DNA of 64,000 nt from Morganella psychrotolerans (GCF_001676155.1 NZ_LZEW01000023.1:248001-312000), one strand, 5' to 3'. Shown: positions 1 to 10,143, counted from the stretch's first letter. Made by a program: numbers and translations. The notes: a model not told the origin generated them from the letters alone.

Positions 1-462
1 CACACTGTGCCCCATGCTCATACCCGGTCCGAAATTGGTGTACGTCAGCCCTTTCGGTGCCATCGCCTGCATCAGTGTGCGGACAATCGAGTCAGATCCG
101 GGATCCCATCCGGCGGAGATAATCGCCGTGCTCTTTCCTGCACAGGCAATCGGATCAAGATATTGTTTCAGCGACACAATTTCACTGTGGACATCAAAAC
201 TGTCCACCGTATTAATGCCCAGCGCCAATATTTCTGCGGCAACCACACGGATAGCCCTGGTCGGCGAACACAGCAACGCCACATCCACCTGTCCGAGTTC
301 GCGGATATCCGCCACGACCGGATACGCAATCTGTGCATCAGAAGCAGACGGATTACGGCGGACAACACCGGCTATTTCAAAATCATCAGCGGCTTCCAGA
401 GCCTCAATCGCATACTGACCAATATTGCCGTAACCGACGACGGCTGCACGTATTTTTTTCAC
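1..462 (-). CDS. ddh: meso-diaminopimelate D-dehydrogenase, 3' part missing
   Basis: The 154 visible residues start at a GTG with an AGAGAG-type ribosome site and run off the window edge in frame. An N-terminal nucleotide-binding loop (GYGNIG, residues 9-14) is followed by the family segments CSPTRA, NTVDSFDVH and GWDPGSDS, which I recognise from meso-diaminopimelate dehydrogenase (EC 1.4.1.16). The enzyme reductively aminates tetrahydrodipicolinate to meso-diaminopimelate with NADPH, a one-step bypass in lysine and peptidoglycan precursor synthesis, in the cytoplasm. Most enterobacteria use only the succinylase route; Proteus relatives also have this enzyme. The usual length is about 320 residues, so roughly half is seen. 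It is transcribed divergently from the MATE gene, with a repeat in between. Confidence 0.85.
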   Translation of the reverse strand, partial: MKKIRAAVVGYGNIGQYAIEALEAADDFEIAGVVRRNPSASDAQIAYPVVADIRELGQVDVALLCSPTRAIRVVAAEILALGINTVDSFDVHSEIVSLKQYLDPIACAGKSTAIISAGWDPGSDSIVRTLMQAMAPKGLTYTNFGPGMSMGHSV

Positions 463-540
463 GGGATTCTCTCTGTTACTATTGATTATTAACTCCAGCA
501 AATCACACTTATTTATGAAAGGAAATACTGATTTCTTAAA

Positions 541-666
541 TATACCCTTATTCATTCAAACTGCAGGTTCGTTGGCCGCACTCAGATAGCCAGGTCACAT
601 ACTGATGTATGCTCCCCATCTATCTTCCTTTGCCGCCTGCCTGCATCCTGAATGACGTTGGGTATA
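541..666 (-). repeat. ERIC-type repeat, copy 1 (full length, 126 bp)
   Basis: Imperfect terminal inverted repeats begin TATACCC and carry TCATTCAA and TGCAGG. The core reads GGGAGCATACATCAGTATGTGACC on the minus strand with the GCGGCCAACG block, matching the layout of enterobacterial ERIC (IRU) elements. It lies between ddh and the MATE gene. Confidence 0.85.
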
Positions 667-784
667 GTTATGAAAAAAATGTTTTATTTTTCACCTTTCG
701 CTATTCTTAGCAATATTATCCTGGTAAAATCCGCCTCCCCGGATCCCATCACGGAAGAAAATCACTCACAACAAGAAGGTTGTC

Positions 785-2131
785 ATGCATCAGTCTGATG
801 TTACAGAGCGCGGGCTCTTTTCATTAAGTTGGCCGATTTTTATCGACCTGTTATTACACTTTTCCACTTTCCTGATTAATACCTGGATGGTCAGCCACGT
901 CTCGTCAAAATATCTGGCGGCAATGGCAGTCGGTAATCAGGCATTTGACCTGTTTATTACTATTTTTAACTTTATCAGTGTCGGATGCAGTGTGGTAATC
1001 GCCCAGTACATCGGTGCAGGAAGGCGCGATAAAGCCAGCCAGGCGATTCATATTTCCATTGCATTCAATTTGTTACTCGGATTAGTGTCCGCCGGGTTTA
1101 CCATCGTTTTCGGCTATAAAATTCTGGAACTGATGAATACGCCGGCGCATCTGATGGAAGATGCCTTTAACTATCTGCATATTCTGGGAATTTGCTTAAT
1201 TCCGGAAGCAATTACCATTATTCTTGCCGCCTGTCTGCGCGTATACGGCAAAGCCAAGCCCGCCATGTATGTGACTCTCGTTGCCAACGTTGTGACCGTC
1301 ATCGGGAACTGTATTGTACTGTATGGCTTGTTCGGACTGCCGGAGTACGGGCTGGTCGGCGTGGCATGGTCAACTGTCGCCGGACGTCTGATAGCGGTTG
1401 CACTGCTGTGCGCCCTGCTCTTTTATGGCCTGCGGATCAAATTTGTGCCGCGCATGTTGTTTCACTGGTCTAAAAATATGCTGCGCCAGATCCTGCATGT
1501 CGGTCTGCCGTCTGCCGGTGAAAACCTGGTCTGGATGCTGCATTATATGGTTGCCATCGCCTTTATCGGGCTGATGGGCGAAACCGCGCTGGCCGCACAG
1601 ACAATCTACTTCCAGTTATCATTATTTATTATGCTGTTCGGAATAACCATCAGTATCGGTAATGAGATTATTGTCGGGCACCTCGTTGGTGCAAAACGCT
1701 TTGAGGATGCCTATCAGCGCGGAATGAAAAGCCTGAAAACCGGGTTTTTCAGCACCATTCCTATCGTCTTTTTGTTCTGGCTGTTCCGCGACCATCTGGC
1801 ATACGGGCTGAGTGATGATCAATCCGTCATCAAACTGCTGCTGCCGCTGTTCCTGCTCTCTGTCTTTTTAGAGCCCGGACGCACCCTGAATATCATCATG
1901 GTCAATGCCCTGCGTGCCGCAGGCGATGCCCGCTTCCCGCTCTGTACTGCCCTTATCTTTATGTGGGGCGTTGCACTGCCGGTAGGTTACGTGCTGGGGA
2001 TCAAACTGGAAATGGGTATTCTCGGTATCTGGATGGGTTTTCTGTGTGATGAGTGGCTGCGCGGGCTGGTTAATACCTGGCGCTGGCGCTCGAAAAGATG
2101 GCAGTCAAAACGTCTTGATCTTGAAAGCTGA
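785..2131 (+). CDS. MATE-family multidrug efflux protein
   Basis: The product is 448 residues with about twelve hydrophobic helices in two halves, the size and layout of MATE Na+/H+-coupled exporters of cationic drugs in the inner membrane. The N-terminal region (LSWPIFIDLLL, then NTWMVS and AMAVGNQ) is typical of MATE helix 1 and 2. ATG 785 has a good site (AAGAAGG, 5 bases upstream). The gene stands alone, divergent from ddh and separated from pepT by a long AT-rich gap. The substrate cannot be told from the sequence; it is not clearly NorM or DinF. Confidence 0.85.
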   Translation: MHQSDVTERGLFSLSWPIFIDLLLHFSTFLINTWMVSHVSSKYLAAMAVGNQAFDLFITIFNFISVGCSVVIAQYIGAGRRDKASQAIHISIAFNLLLGLVSAGFTIVFGYKILELMNTPAHLMEDAFNYLHILGICLIPEAITIILAACLRVYGKAKPAMYVTLVANVVTVIGNCIVLYGLFGLPEYGLVGVAWSTVAGRLIAVALLCALLFYGLRIKFVPRMLFHWSKNMLRQILHVGLPSAGENLVWMLHYMVAIAFIGLMGETALAAQTIYFQLSLFIMLFGITISIGNEIIVGHLVGAKRFEDAYQRGMKSLKTGFFSTIPIVFLFWLFRDHLAYGLSDDQSVIKLLLPLFLLSVFLEPGRTLNIIMVNALRAAGDARFPLCTALIFMWGVALPVGYVLGIKLEMGILGIWMGFLCDEWLRGLVNTWRWRSKRWQSKRLDLES

Positions 2132-2144
2132 TCAGTTCTGTTAT

Positions 2145-2176
2145 TTCCCTCCGGTTTATACTGATCCGGAGGGGAA
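2145..2176 (+). terminator. possible terminator after the MATE gene
   Basis: A 10-bp inverted repeat (TTCCCTCCGG / CCGGAGGGGAA, one bulge) lies 14 bases after the stop. There is no clear T tract, so termination is only possible. The rest of 2177-2500 is AT-rich with nothing I can name. Confidence 0.4.
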
Positions 2177-2500
2177 TATCCCTCTGTTTATTCTGCCCTT
2201 CCCTGAATCACACAATAAACATTCCGAAAAATAAATATTAATAACAAATCAGCTATTACCACAGAAATATAAAATAAATAATACTATTAATTATCAACAC
2301 ATTAATTTCATTCCCTTTTCCTCTCCTCATTACTCAATGCAATATTACTTATTTATATTTGATAAAACACATCTCAGTGAGAAAAATCAGGAAAAATAAA
2401 CAGGTCGGATATCCGAACCGGTGAAATATGTGTTAAACAATAAGGGGCATATAAAAATTGCCCAATTAAATACATCAATAAAATAAACAAAAACACACAC

Positions 2501-2625
2501 ATACCCAACGTCATTCAAGATGCAGGCAGGCGGCAAGGGAAGATAGACGGGGAGCATACATCAGTATGTGACCTGGCTAGCTGAGCGAAGCCAACGAACC
2601 TGCAGTTTGAATGAATAAGGGTATA
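2501..2625 (+). repeat. ERIC-type repeat, copy 2 (full length)
   Basis: Starts ATACCCAACG, has the central GGGAGCATACATCAGTATG palindrome and ends AATAAGGGTATA. It ends 31 bases before the pepT start codon, so it will lie in the pepT leader if transcription begins upstream. Confidence 0.85.
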
Positions 2626-2656
2626 CATCACATTACGCAGCCGGAGAATAACAATA

Positions 2657-3904
2657 ATGAACATCGTTGACCGCTTTATTGCCTACACAAAAATTAATAC
2701 AACGACAGACAGGGAAAAAGGCGCAGCGGGTATTATGCCGTCTTCTGAGGGCCAGCGCGTACTGGCAAAGCAATTAGTGCAGGAACTGGAAGGGCTGGGA
2801 CTCACCGACATCAAACTGCGTGATACTGCTATTGTCACTGCAACACTGCCGTCAAATCTGGATTATGACGTGCCTGCGGTCGCGTTTTTCGGACATCTGG
2901 ATACCAGTGCAGAACAAACTAATGATACACACGCACAAATTTTGCCGTATACCGGTGATGATATCTGCATGAATAAAGAGCTGGGTATTTATCTGCGTAA
3001 AAGTGAATTCCCGGAACTGGCGGATTATCTGGGCGACGATATTATTGTGACCGACGGCACCAGTCTGCTTGGCGCAGATGATAAAGCCGCCATTGCATCC
3101 ATTATGGACATGCTTCAATACTTTAAACAGAATCCTCAGATAAAACACGGTACAGTAAAAGTCGGCTTTGTTCCAGATGAAGAACAAGGTCTGCGCGGTG
3201 CGAAAGTGTTTGATGTTAAAGAGTTCGGTGCCGATTTTGCGTATACCCTCGACTGCTGCGGTATCGGCGAACTGGTATATGAAAACTGGAATGCCGGTGA
3301 TGCTGAAATCGTTTTCACCGGAAAGTCCGCACACCCGATGTCCGCAAAAGGCAAACTGAAGAATTCACTGCTGATGGCGCATAAATTCATTGCTATGCTG
3401 CCGGGCGGCGAAGCACCTGAGTATACAGAAGGTCGTGAGGGTTATTACTGGGTAAAACAACTATCCGGAAACAGCGCGCGTACCGTACTGAAAATGGATG
3501 TGCGTGACTTTACCGAAACCGGTTATCAGAGCCGGATGGCCTTTCTGAAACAGTTAGCTGAGCAGTGTGATGCACTCTGGGGTGAAGGCAGTGTGGCGAT
3601 TTCACTGGCTGATCGCTATTCCAATGTATTCAACAGCCTGCAGGGCGAAAATGGTTATCCTGTGGATATTGCCAAAGCGGCTTACCGCGCCTGCGGTATT
3701 GAGCCGAAAGTTATCCCGATGCGCGGTGGTTACGATGGCGCAGCGCTGTCACAAAATGGTCTGCCGTGCCCGAATATTTTTACCGGCGCTCATAACTTCC
3801 ATTCAATTTATGAATACCTGCCGGTAAAATCACTGTATGCCGCAAGCGATGTACTGAAAAACGTCGTGACACTGACCGCTTCCCGCTTTAAGCCGGGGGT
3901 CTGA
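2657..3904 (+). CDS. pepT: peptidase T (tripeptide aminopeptidase)
   Basis: A 415-residue M20B zinc peptidase, close in length to E. coli PepT (408). It removes N-terminal residues from tripeptides in the cytoplasm. The first metal ligand and catalytic acid are in FGHLDTS (His80, Asp82), the bridging Asp in GADDKAA (about 140), the catalytic Glu pair in PDEEQG (about 175), and the late His in FTGAHNFHS near the C-terminus. ATG 2657 has GGAGAATAACAATA upstream. The next gene starts two bases after its stop, so the two are co-transcribed. PepT is anaerobically induced in Salmonella; I see no complete FNR site here. Confidence 0.92.
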   Translation: MNIVDRFIAYTKINTTTDREKGAAGIMPSSEGQRVLAKQLVQELEGLGLTDIKLRDTAIVTATLPSNLDYDVPAVAFFGHLDTSAEQTNDTHAQILPYTGDDICMNKELGIYLRKSEFPELADYLGDDIIVTDGTSLLGADDKAAIASIMDMLQYFKQNPQIKHGTVKVGFVPDEEQGLRGAKVFDVKEFGADFAYTLDCCGIGELVYENWNAGDAEIVFTGKSAHPMSAKGKLKNSLLMAHKFIAMLPGGEAPEYTEGREGYYWVKQLSGNSARTVLKMDVRDFTETGYQSRMAFLKQLAEQCDALWGEGSVAISLADRYSNVFNSLQGENGYPVDIAKAAYRACGIEPKVIPMRGGYDGAALSQNGLPCPNIFTGAHNFHSIYEYLPVKSLYAASDVLKNVVTLTASRFKPGV

Positions 3905-3906
3905 GT

Positions 3907-5277
3907 ATGCTCCCGATTCTGGCTGTTCTTGTCGTCATTATCCTTGTTGCCCGTTTTATCCTGAAGGGTTACAAAGCCGAGCCGGTATTGTTTATCGCCG
4001 GTCTGGCACTGATGAGCTGCACGCTGCTTTTTGGCTGGGGCTCGATTTTACCGAAAAACCTTGCCACAACCGGGATAACCTGGCTTGATCCGTTTGAAGT
4101 AATGCGTGATCTCTTCAGCAGCCGTGCCGCCGATCTTGGTCTGATGATCATGGCGCTGATGGGCTTTGCTCACTATATGGATCATATCGGTGCCAATGAC
4201 GCGGTGGTCAATGTTGCCACTAAGCCGCTGAAAAACATGCGTTCGCCTTATGTACTGCTGTTTTTCTCCTTCCTGCTCGCCAGTATTCTGCAACTGGCTA
4301 TCCCGTCCGCGACCGGGCTTGCCGTTCTGCTGATGGGAACCATGTTCCCGATTATGATCGGGCTGGGATTATCACCGGCATCTGCCGCCGGGGTTATCGC
4401 CACATCACTGGGTGTGGCATATACCCCGACGGCGATTGATGCAATCCGCGGGGCAAAAGCCGTGGATATGTCAGTCGTTGATTATGTGCTTTATTACCAG
4501 GGACCTGCTGCTCTCGCCACGGTTCTGGCTGTCGGGGTAACCCATATCTTCTGGCAGCGCCACTGTGACCGCAAACAGGGATTTATTCCTGAAATCGGCA
4601 AATCCGTTATTGCTCATGAGAAGGAAAAAACCAAAAGTGTGCCGGGTTATTACGCCCTGCTGCCGATGCTGCCGATTATCATGGCGGTGGGAACATCAAA
4701 CCTGTTTTTTGAAGGTATTCATCTTGATGTGGTGACCATCGTTCTGATCGCGATGGCCATTTGTATGGTGGTTGAAACACTGAGGGTGCGTAATTTCAAA
4801 GCGGTCTGTAACGGATTCCAGCATTTCCTTAACGGGATGGGACATGCCTTCAGTAATGTTGTCGGGCTGCTGGTTGCCGCCGGGGTATTTGCCCATGGTA
4901 TCAAAGTCAGCGGAGCGATTGATCACCTGATTGTGATGGCGGAATCCGTCGGTTTACCGCCATTTGCCATGGCGCTGGTATTTGCACTGATCACACTGGC
5001 TGCCGCTATTATTATGGGTTCAGGTAATGCGCCGTTCCTCGCCTTTGTTGAGCTTATTCCGCAAATCGCACACAGCATGGGAGCAAGTGCAGTTGCGATG
5101 ATCCTGCCGATGCAGCAGGCGTCTCATATGGGTCGTGGTATGTCTCCGGTTTCCGGAGTCATCATTGCCGTGTCCAGCGGTGCAAAACTCCAGCCGTTTG
5201 ATGTCGTTAAACGCACAGCCATTCCGCTGATGGTCGGGTTTGTCATTCACTGTACGATTATCGGTCTTTTCTATTGA
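3907..5277 (+). CDS. DcuC-family anion transporter
   Basis: A 456-residue inner-membrane protein with about twelve helices and the segments IPSATGLAVLLMGTMFP and MGSGNAPFLAFVE, typical of the DcuC family of C4-dicarboxylate carriers. E. coli DcuC works mainly as a succinate exporter in fermentation. The gene begins two bases after pepT, and the pair suggests uptake or release of peptide- or amino-acid-derived acids rather than a plain succinate role; that is inference. A terminator follows directly, so pepT and this gene form a complete operon. Confidence 0.75.
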   Translation: MLPILAVLVVIILVARFILKGYKAEPVLFIAGLALMSCTLLFGWGSILPKNLATTGITWLDPFEVMRDLFSSRAADLGLMIMALMGFAHYMDHIGANDAVVNVATKPLKNMRSPYVLLFFSFLLASILQLAIPSATGLAVLLMGTMFPIMIGLGLSPASAAGVIATSLGVAYTPTAIDAIRGAKAVDMSVVDYVLYYQGPAALATVLAVGVTHIFWQRHCDRKQGFIPEIGKSVIAHEKEKTKSVPGYYALLPMLPIIMAVGTSNLFFEGIHLDVVTIVLIAMAICMVVETLRVRNFKAVCNGFQHFLNGMGHAFSNVVGLLVAAGVFAHGIKVSGAIDHLIVMAESVGLPPFAMALVFALITLAAAIIMGSGNAPFLAFVELIPQIAHSMGASAVAMILPMQQASHMGRGMSPVSGVIIAVSSGAKLQPFDVVKRTAIPLMVGFVIHCTIIGLFY

Positions 5278-5283
5278 GTATTG

Positions 5284-5312
5284 CGGGGCAGCCCGGCGCT
5301 GTCCCGTTTTTT
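5284..5312 (+). terminator. intrinsic terminator of the pepT operon
   Basis: Stem CGGGGCAG / CTGTCCCG (one G-U pair) followed by six T, starting 7 bases after the stop codon. Confidence 0.8.
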
Positions 5313-5454
5313 GTGTGATCCGCCCCACCGGTAATCGGTTACGAGCTGCTCTATTTTAAAAAAATCAGATTATCTGGTTAATAACACTGAAATGATTCAT
5401 AAAAAAAACAAAAATAAAGTGATATATTCCAAAAAAACCATTTTATTCATAGCT

Positions 5455-5476
5455 ATTCGTGATATGCATCACAGGG
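5455..5476. promoter_or_regulatory. candidate CRP site upstream of cyuA
   Basis: The core GTGATATGCATCAC (5459-5472) is a perfect palindrome matching both half-sites GTGA-N6-TCAC of the CRP consensus. It lies about 270 bases before cyuA in an otherwise featureless AT-rich 470-bp gap, which is far for direct activation unless transcription starts well upstream. Confidence 0.5.
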
Positions 5477-5745
5477 GAATATCACACTTTTTATTTTGTG
5501 CATAACCAAATGCCGCCCGATCACATTCATTAATTCTTTTAAATCAAATAATTAGTATGGCCAGCCTGTGGTTTTTTGCTGTGGTCTGATTTTTTGCTCC
5601 CTTTACCCCTTTTTACCCTATTTTTTATTATCCGGAGAAAGATTTTCTCCCGATTCTGAAAATACCCCTGAACTTTGAAAGGATTTTTCTGCTTCCCTTT
5701 CGTTACACTGTGCAGCATAACGGATTAGCGTACTGAGGCTGAAAA

Positions 5746-7053
5746 ATGGCAACACACCACACCCCTTCCCAATGGAATAATTTTGTCACGGTACTGCGTC
5801 AGTCAGTAAAACCGGCGACCGGTTGTACCGAACCTATTTCGCTGGCACTGGCAGCAGCGAAAGCCGCGGCCTGTCTGAGCAGCGCGCCGACACAAATCCG
5901 CTGCTTTGTTTCACCTAACCTGATGAAAAACGGGTTGGGCGTAACGGTTCCGGGAACAGGCATGACCGGCTTACCCGTTGCCGCAGCCCTCGGGGCTATC
6001 GGCGGTCAGCCGGATGCCGGACTGAATGTTCTGTGCGGCGTGACACCGGATGATATTGCGGCAGGAAAAGCCTTTCTCGCATCCGGCGCAGTATCAGTGG
6101 AAATCAAAGCGCCCTGCAGCCATGTACTCTACTCCGAAGCAACCGTATACAGCGGTGATGAGCAGGCAACCGCCATTATTTGCGGCGATCACACGCATGT
6201 CACTGAAATTAGTCACAATGGTAACGTCATTTATCAGGATGATGCGGTTGCTCATCAGGGCGGCAGCGATAATCCGTTTGCTGATGCCTGCGCGCAGGAT
6301 ATCTATGATTTCGCCACACAAGCCCCCGTCGCGATGCTCAATTTTATGCGTGAGGCTGCCGTTCTGAATGACGCGCTCGCCCGTGAAGGCATGACAAACC
6401 CGTACGGATTACAAATCGGGCGTACGCTGGAAAAGCAACGCAACCGCGGGCTGCTGGCAAAAGATTTACTGTCCGACATTATGATCCGCACCTCATCAGC
6501 CTCTGATGCACGTATGGGCGGCGCGCAATTGCCTGCAATGAGCAACTCAGGCTCCGGTAATCAGGGAATTGCCGCCACACAGCCGGTAGTTGTCGTTGCT
6601 GAGTATTTACAGGCGGATGATGAAAAACTTATCCGCGCACTGACATTGTCACATCTGATGGCTATCTATATTCACAGCCAGTTTCCGCCGCTTTCTGCGT
6701 TATGCGCGGCAACAACCGCCTCAATGGGCGCGGCTGCCGGTATCGCCTGGTTATTTGAAGGAAAATATGAGCCGGTTGCGATGGCAATCAGCAGTATGAT
6801 CGGCGATATCAGCGGGATTATCTGTGATGGTGCATCCAACAGTTGTGCGATGAAAGTCTCCAGTGGCGTCAGCGCCGCCTACAAAGCAGTGTTGATGGCA
6901 ATGGACAGACAATGTGTCGGTGGTAACGACGGCATCGTCTGCGCAGATGTGGATGGCTCTATTGCGAATTTATGTGCGCTGGCAAGCCTTTCAATGCAGC
7001 ACACTGATGTACAGATTATCGAAATCATGGCAAACAAGGCAAAATCAGTCTGA
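5746..7053 (+). CDS. cyuA: L-cysteine desulfidase, UPF0597 family
   Basis: A 435-residue protein of the YhaM/CyuA family. It breaks L-cysteine into pyruvate, ammonia and sulfide, using a [4Fe-4S] cluster in the archaeal relative CdsB. The conserved N-terminal [10 protein letters not shown] (Cys27) and the later [12 protein letters not shown] pair supply likely cluster ligands. ATG 5746 is preceded by GAGGCTGAAAA. E. coli has a transporter gene (cyuP) next to it and a divergent regulator; neither is here, so cyuA stands alone. A strong terminator follows within 45 bases. Confidence 0.88.
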   Translation: MATHHTPSQWNNFVTVLRQSVKPATGCTEPISLALAAAKAAACLSSAPTQIRCFVSPNLMKNGLGVTVPGTGMTGLPVAAALGAIGGQPDAGLNVLCGVTPDDIAAGKAFLASGAVSVEIKAPCSHVLYSEATVYSGDEQATAIICGDHTHVTEISHNGNVIYQDDAVAHQGGSDNPFADACAQDIYDFATQAPVAMLNFMREAAVLNDALAREGMTNPYGLQIGRTLEKQRNRGLLAKDLLSDIMIRTSSASDARMGGAQLPAMSNSGSGNQGIAATQPVVVVAEYLQADDEKLIRALTLSHLMAIYIHSQFPPLSALCAATTASMGAAAGIAWLFEGKYEPVAMAISSMIGDISGIICDGASNSCAMKVSSGVSAAYKAVLMAMDRQCVGGNDGIVCADVDGSIANLCALASLSMQHTDVQIIEIMANKAKSV

Positions 7054-7093
7054 TTTTTCCGGGTTTAGCTTTTGAGGAAGCCCCCTTTCCTTA

Positions 7094-7118
7094 ACCGGCC
7101 ATAACGGCCGGTTTTTTC
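7094..7118 (+). terminator. intrinsic terminator after cyuA
   Basis: Stem ACCGGCC / GGCCGGT, loop ATAAC, then six T. Confidence 0.88.
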
Positions 7119-7180
7119 ATTTTTTAAAATGCGCCAATAATAAAATATTGCTGTATGTCGTCTGCCGAAAACATTATTAA

Positions 7181-7735
7181 TTAGTTTTTTTTTATTAAAT
7201 TAAAATCCCGTAATGCAACATAGGGATCCCAAAACTCGCGGGCTACTGAAATTTGTCCTTTCTCTATTTTTACTGTCGCAATAAATTTCTGACGATAATC
7301 CGCCCCCGTCTGCCGTAATTTTCCGCGACTGGTATATTCAAATGTATAAAGCCCTGGTTCTTTTGCCGGAATAATTACCCATGTTTCCGGCGCTGAATAT
7401 TTTAATTTTCCGAGATACTGACTCATATTCGTAAAATAACGGGTTATTTCTTTCCTGTTTCGGGATACTGAAGAAAACAGAACAGGAAAATCATATTCAG
7501 GTGCATAAGGTAATTCAAACCGTCCGTCTTTAGTAAAGTATTTTTCAACGTTATCAGGGAATTCCGACCATCCCTCCAGGCTGCGCCAGTAGAACTCGGC
7601 AGCATCACGGTCAGAGTATCCCTGTTGCAGATAATAGTAACCTTCTCTTTCCTGAATATAATCCTCATTACCTGGTCCGGCAAATGCCGCCGAAGAAAGA
7701 CAAAGTAACCATACTGCATGGTATTTTATTTTCAC
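7181..7735 (-). CDS. exported SnoaL/NTF2-like protein
   Basis: About 184 residues with a signal peptide (basic start, hydrophobic core, cleavage near AFA-GPG). The mature part has the alternating strand pattern and motifs (WRSLEGW, FTKDGRFELPY, VAREFWDPY) of polyketide-cyclase/SnoaL-like NTF2 folds, which bind small molecules or catalyse isomerisations. I chose GTG 7735 because AGGTG lies 6 bases upstream; a longer frame from GTG 7744 overlaps that site. The stop follows a run of nine A on the coding strand. It faces a LysR regulator 294 bases away, which probably controls it. Confidence 0.65.
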   Translation of the reverse strand: MKIKYHAVWLLCLSSAAFAGPGNEDYIQEREGYYYLQQGYSDRDAAEFYWRSLEGWSEFPDNVEKYFTKDGRFELPYAPEYDFPVLFSSVSRNRKEITRYFTNMSQYLGKLKYSAPETWVIIPAKEPGLYTFEYTSRGKLRQTGADYRQKFIATVKIEKGQISVAREFWDPYVALRDFNLIKKN

Positions 7736-8029
7736 TATAATCACCTGTTTATTGAAATTACATTTTTACAATGGCTTTAATAAATTTCCGGCGGCATTAA
7801 TACCCGCTATTCCGTCGGATTAATACTTACTGCAGACATTTTTATCCGGATCGGAATATCTGCTATGTACGGCAAATCACCAATGTGCTCAGCAATGACC
7901 GCATTCACATCAACATCCATTCTGTGAATACCAAGTACCAATTGATTAACTGAGAGTATAAATACTAAGGGACATACTTAAAATGGGATAAAATAAGACA
8001 CAGTGTTACAAAAATAGGGTTAATGTCTG

Positions 8030-8956
8030 ATGAGTGGGTTGGAAGAAGGTCTTGGTGATTTATATTATTTCACACTGGTGGCGCGGCACGGCGGTTATGC
8101 AGCAGCAAGCCGGGCAACAGGGATCGCAAAAAATAAGCTGAGCCGGCGGGTCACCGCCCTGGAAGAACGCTTAAATGTGCGCCTGCTGCAACGCACAAAC
8201 CGGAATGTCACACTGACCGAAACAGGACACCGGCTTATGGCACACGGATTAGCTGTACTTTCCGAAGTTGAGGCTGCCCAGGAGATGATTACCAACAGCT
8301 TGTCGGAACCCTCCGGACTGGTCAGAATCAGCTGCCCGTCACTGGCAAGCCGTTTATTACTGGCTGAATGTATTGCCGAATGCATGAAGCAATATCCGAA
8401 GATAAATATTCAGTTATTAGCAACGGATAAGCGCTGTGATCCTATTACTGAAAAAATAGATATTGCTATCCGGCTAAGGGAAAGAAAGAACATGGAAAAG
8501 GGTTTTATAGCGCGGGAACTGGGGAAAAGTATCAGGATCCTCGTTGCAACACCGGAGTACCTCGAAAGAAAAGGTCATCCTGTCACCCTGACGGATTTAG
8601 CCGGTCACGCCTTATTAAGCCTGATAGATAATGAACATGAACAAATATGGGAGTTTATTGATAAGGAAGAGAATACGGCAACATTATCAGCAGATCCTCA
8701 TCTGTCCTGCAGTGAATGGGACATAGTACAAACTGCATTATTTTCTCACCAGGGGATCGCACTGTTGCCTGATATGATCTGTGGTGACGCACTGCACTCC
8801 GGTAAGCTTATCCGGGTACTTCCCCGGTGGAGCCGGCATCCGTTGATTGTACATATGGTCTTTCCCACGCGGCGGGGAATGCTGCCCGCCGTCCGTGTTT
8901 TCATTGATTTTCTGGCGGCCCGCCTGCCTGCGATGTTGGCAGTCACACCCGGATGA
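8030..8956 (+). CDS. LysR-family transcriptional regulator
   Basis: 308 residues. The N-terminal winged helix-turn-helix (residues about 9-65; YAAASRATGIAKNKLSRRVTALEE) is followed by a periplasmic-binding-like effector domain. The pattern is that of the large LysR subgroup that controls a divergent neighbour, here the SnoaL-like gene; that link is inference. Effector unknown. The 7745-8029 spacer is AT-rich with no obvious TNA-type operator that I can single out. Confidence 0.85.
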   Translation: MSGLEEGLGDLYYFTLVARHGGYAAASRATGIAKNKLSRRVTALEERLNVRLLQRTNRNVTLTETGHRLMAHGLAVLSEVEAAQEMITNSLSEPSGLVRISCPSLASRLLLAECIAECMKQYPKINIQLLATDKRCDPITEKIDIAIRLRERKNMEKGFIARELGKSIRILVATPEYLERKGHPVTLTDLAGHALLSLIDNEHEQIWEFIDKEENTATLSADPHLSCSEWDIVQTALFSHQGIALLPDMICGDALHSGKLIRVLPRWSRHPLIVHMVFPTRRGMLPAVRVFIDFLAARLPAMLAVTPG

Positions 8957-9038
8957 ACCGGCAGTCATCAGCGGGCATAACAAACCGTACCGCTGATGCC
9001 ATACAAACAGATACCAGTGTCATTTTCCGGGCATTATT

Positions 9039-9998
9039 TTACGCCGTCAGGGTCGCAAATGCATTACGGATTTCCTGCTCCGGCAGTTGCATTCCGATAA
9101 AAATCAGCACGCTCTGTTTGGTATCACTTTCCCGCCATTCGCGGTCAAAATCCGCACTATACAGGCGCTGAACACCCTGGAATAATAAGCGGCGCGGCTC
9201 ATTTTCAATCCACAGCAGCCCTTTGTAACGCAACAGATTATCTGCATAACTGAGCAGCAATGTCTCCATTGCACGGGAAATAGCACTGATTTCAACGGGC
9301 TTGTCCATGGTTATCACCAGAGACTGAATGTCATTTTGCTGCTTAGGAGCAAAGCGGAATACCGGCTGACTGACAGCAACATTGTCATCCAGCATAAAAC
9401 CGCCCACGTTAAACAACAGATCCGGGCTGATATCACCGTTCAGCACTTTATGGATCGGCGCTTTGGCATTAATACGCTGTAAGCGGGTGATAAGTGCTTC
9501 ATTATCAGGATTAACATCCGTTTTGGTCAGCAGAATGCGATCCGCATAGCCAATCTGTGCCTGCGCGATAGTAAACTGATCCAGTTGCTGCGGCGCATGA
9601 ACCGCATCCACCAGCGTGATAATACCGTCCAGAACATAACGCTCACACAGCTTTTCATTGGAGAAAAAAGTTTGTGTAATCGGACCGGGATCGGCCATGC
9701 CTGTGCATTCAATCACCAGGCGGTCAAAATCAATATTGCCTTTATCCAGGTTATCACACAGGTCAAGCAGTGCATCTTCCAGCTCATCTGAACGGCTGCA
9801 ACAAATACAGCCATTGCTCAGGGTTTTTATTTGTGTAGCGCGATCGCCGATAATTTCATTATCAATCGGCACTTCACCAAATTCATTTTCAATCACTGCA
9901 ATTTTTTGCCCGTGATCTTCATGCAGGATATGGCGCAGCAGCGTCGTTTTTCCGGCGCCCAGAAAACCGGTCAGAATAGTCACAGAAATAGGTTGCAT
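9039..9998 (-). CDS. yjiA: COG0523 zinc-related GTPase YjiA
   Basis: 319 residues, against 318 in E. coli YjiA. The P-loop GFLGAGKT is at residues 11-18, the metal-binding CxCC motif NGCICCS at Cys64-66-67, and the G4-like LTKTD near 160. These GTPases bind zinc or other metals and act as metallochaperones; the client of YjiA is unknown. I start at the second of two adjacent ATGs because it aligns with the E. coli start and has AAGGA 7 bases upstream; a longer frame to 10085 has no support. It follows btsT on the same strand, as in E. coli. Confidence 0.9.
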   Translation of the reverse strand: MQPISVTILTGFLGAGKTTLLRHILHEDHGQKIAVIENEFGEVPIDNEIIGDRATQIKTLSNGCICCSRSDELEDALLDLCDNLDKGNIDFDRLVIECTGMADPGPITQTFFSNEKLCERYVLDGIITLVDAVHAPQQLDQFTIAQAQIGYADRILLTKTDVNPDNEALITRLQRINAKAPIHKVLNGDISPDLLFNVGGFMLDDNVAVSQPVFRFAPKQQNDIQSLVITMDKPVEISAISRAMETLLLSYADNLLRYKGLLWIENEPRRLLFQGVQRLYSADFDREWRESDTKQSVLIFIGMQLPEQEIRNAFATLTA

Positions 9999-10143
9999 CA
10001 TCAGATCCTTCTTACTGACAGACAGGAATACAGAGTAACAAATAATAGCGCAGATAAAAAACATCCCCCGTACAATGTGACTCACATCATGCGGGGGACG
10101 GGATTACTCAGCAGTAAAACATCGGCTGTAAAACATGCTGTTA

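Noticed and set aside
7-492. 161-codon plus-strand frame at the left edge
   Set aside because: It is the antisense shadow of ddh, whose protein sequence is clearly recognisable.
9999-10085. Longer yjiA start at 10085
   Set aside because: The extra residues have no counterpart in YjiA, and AAGGA lies directly before the inner ATG pair.
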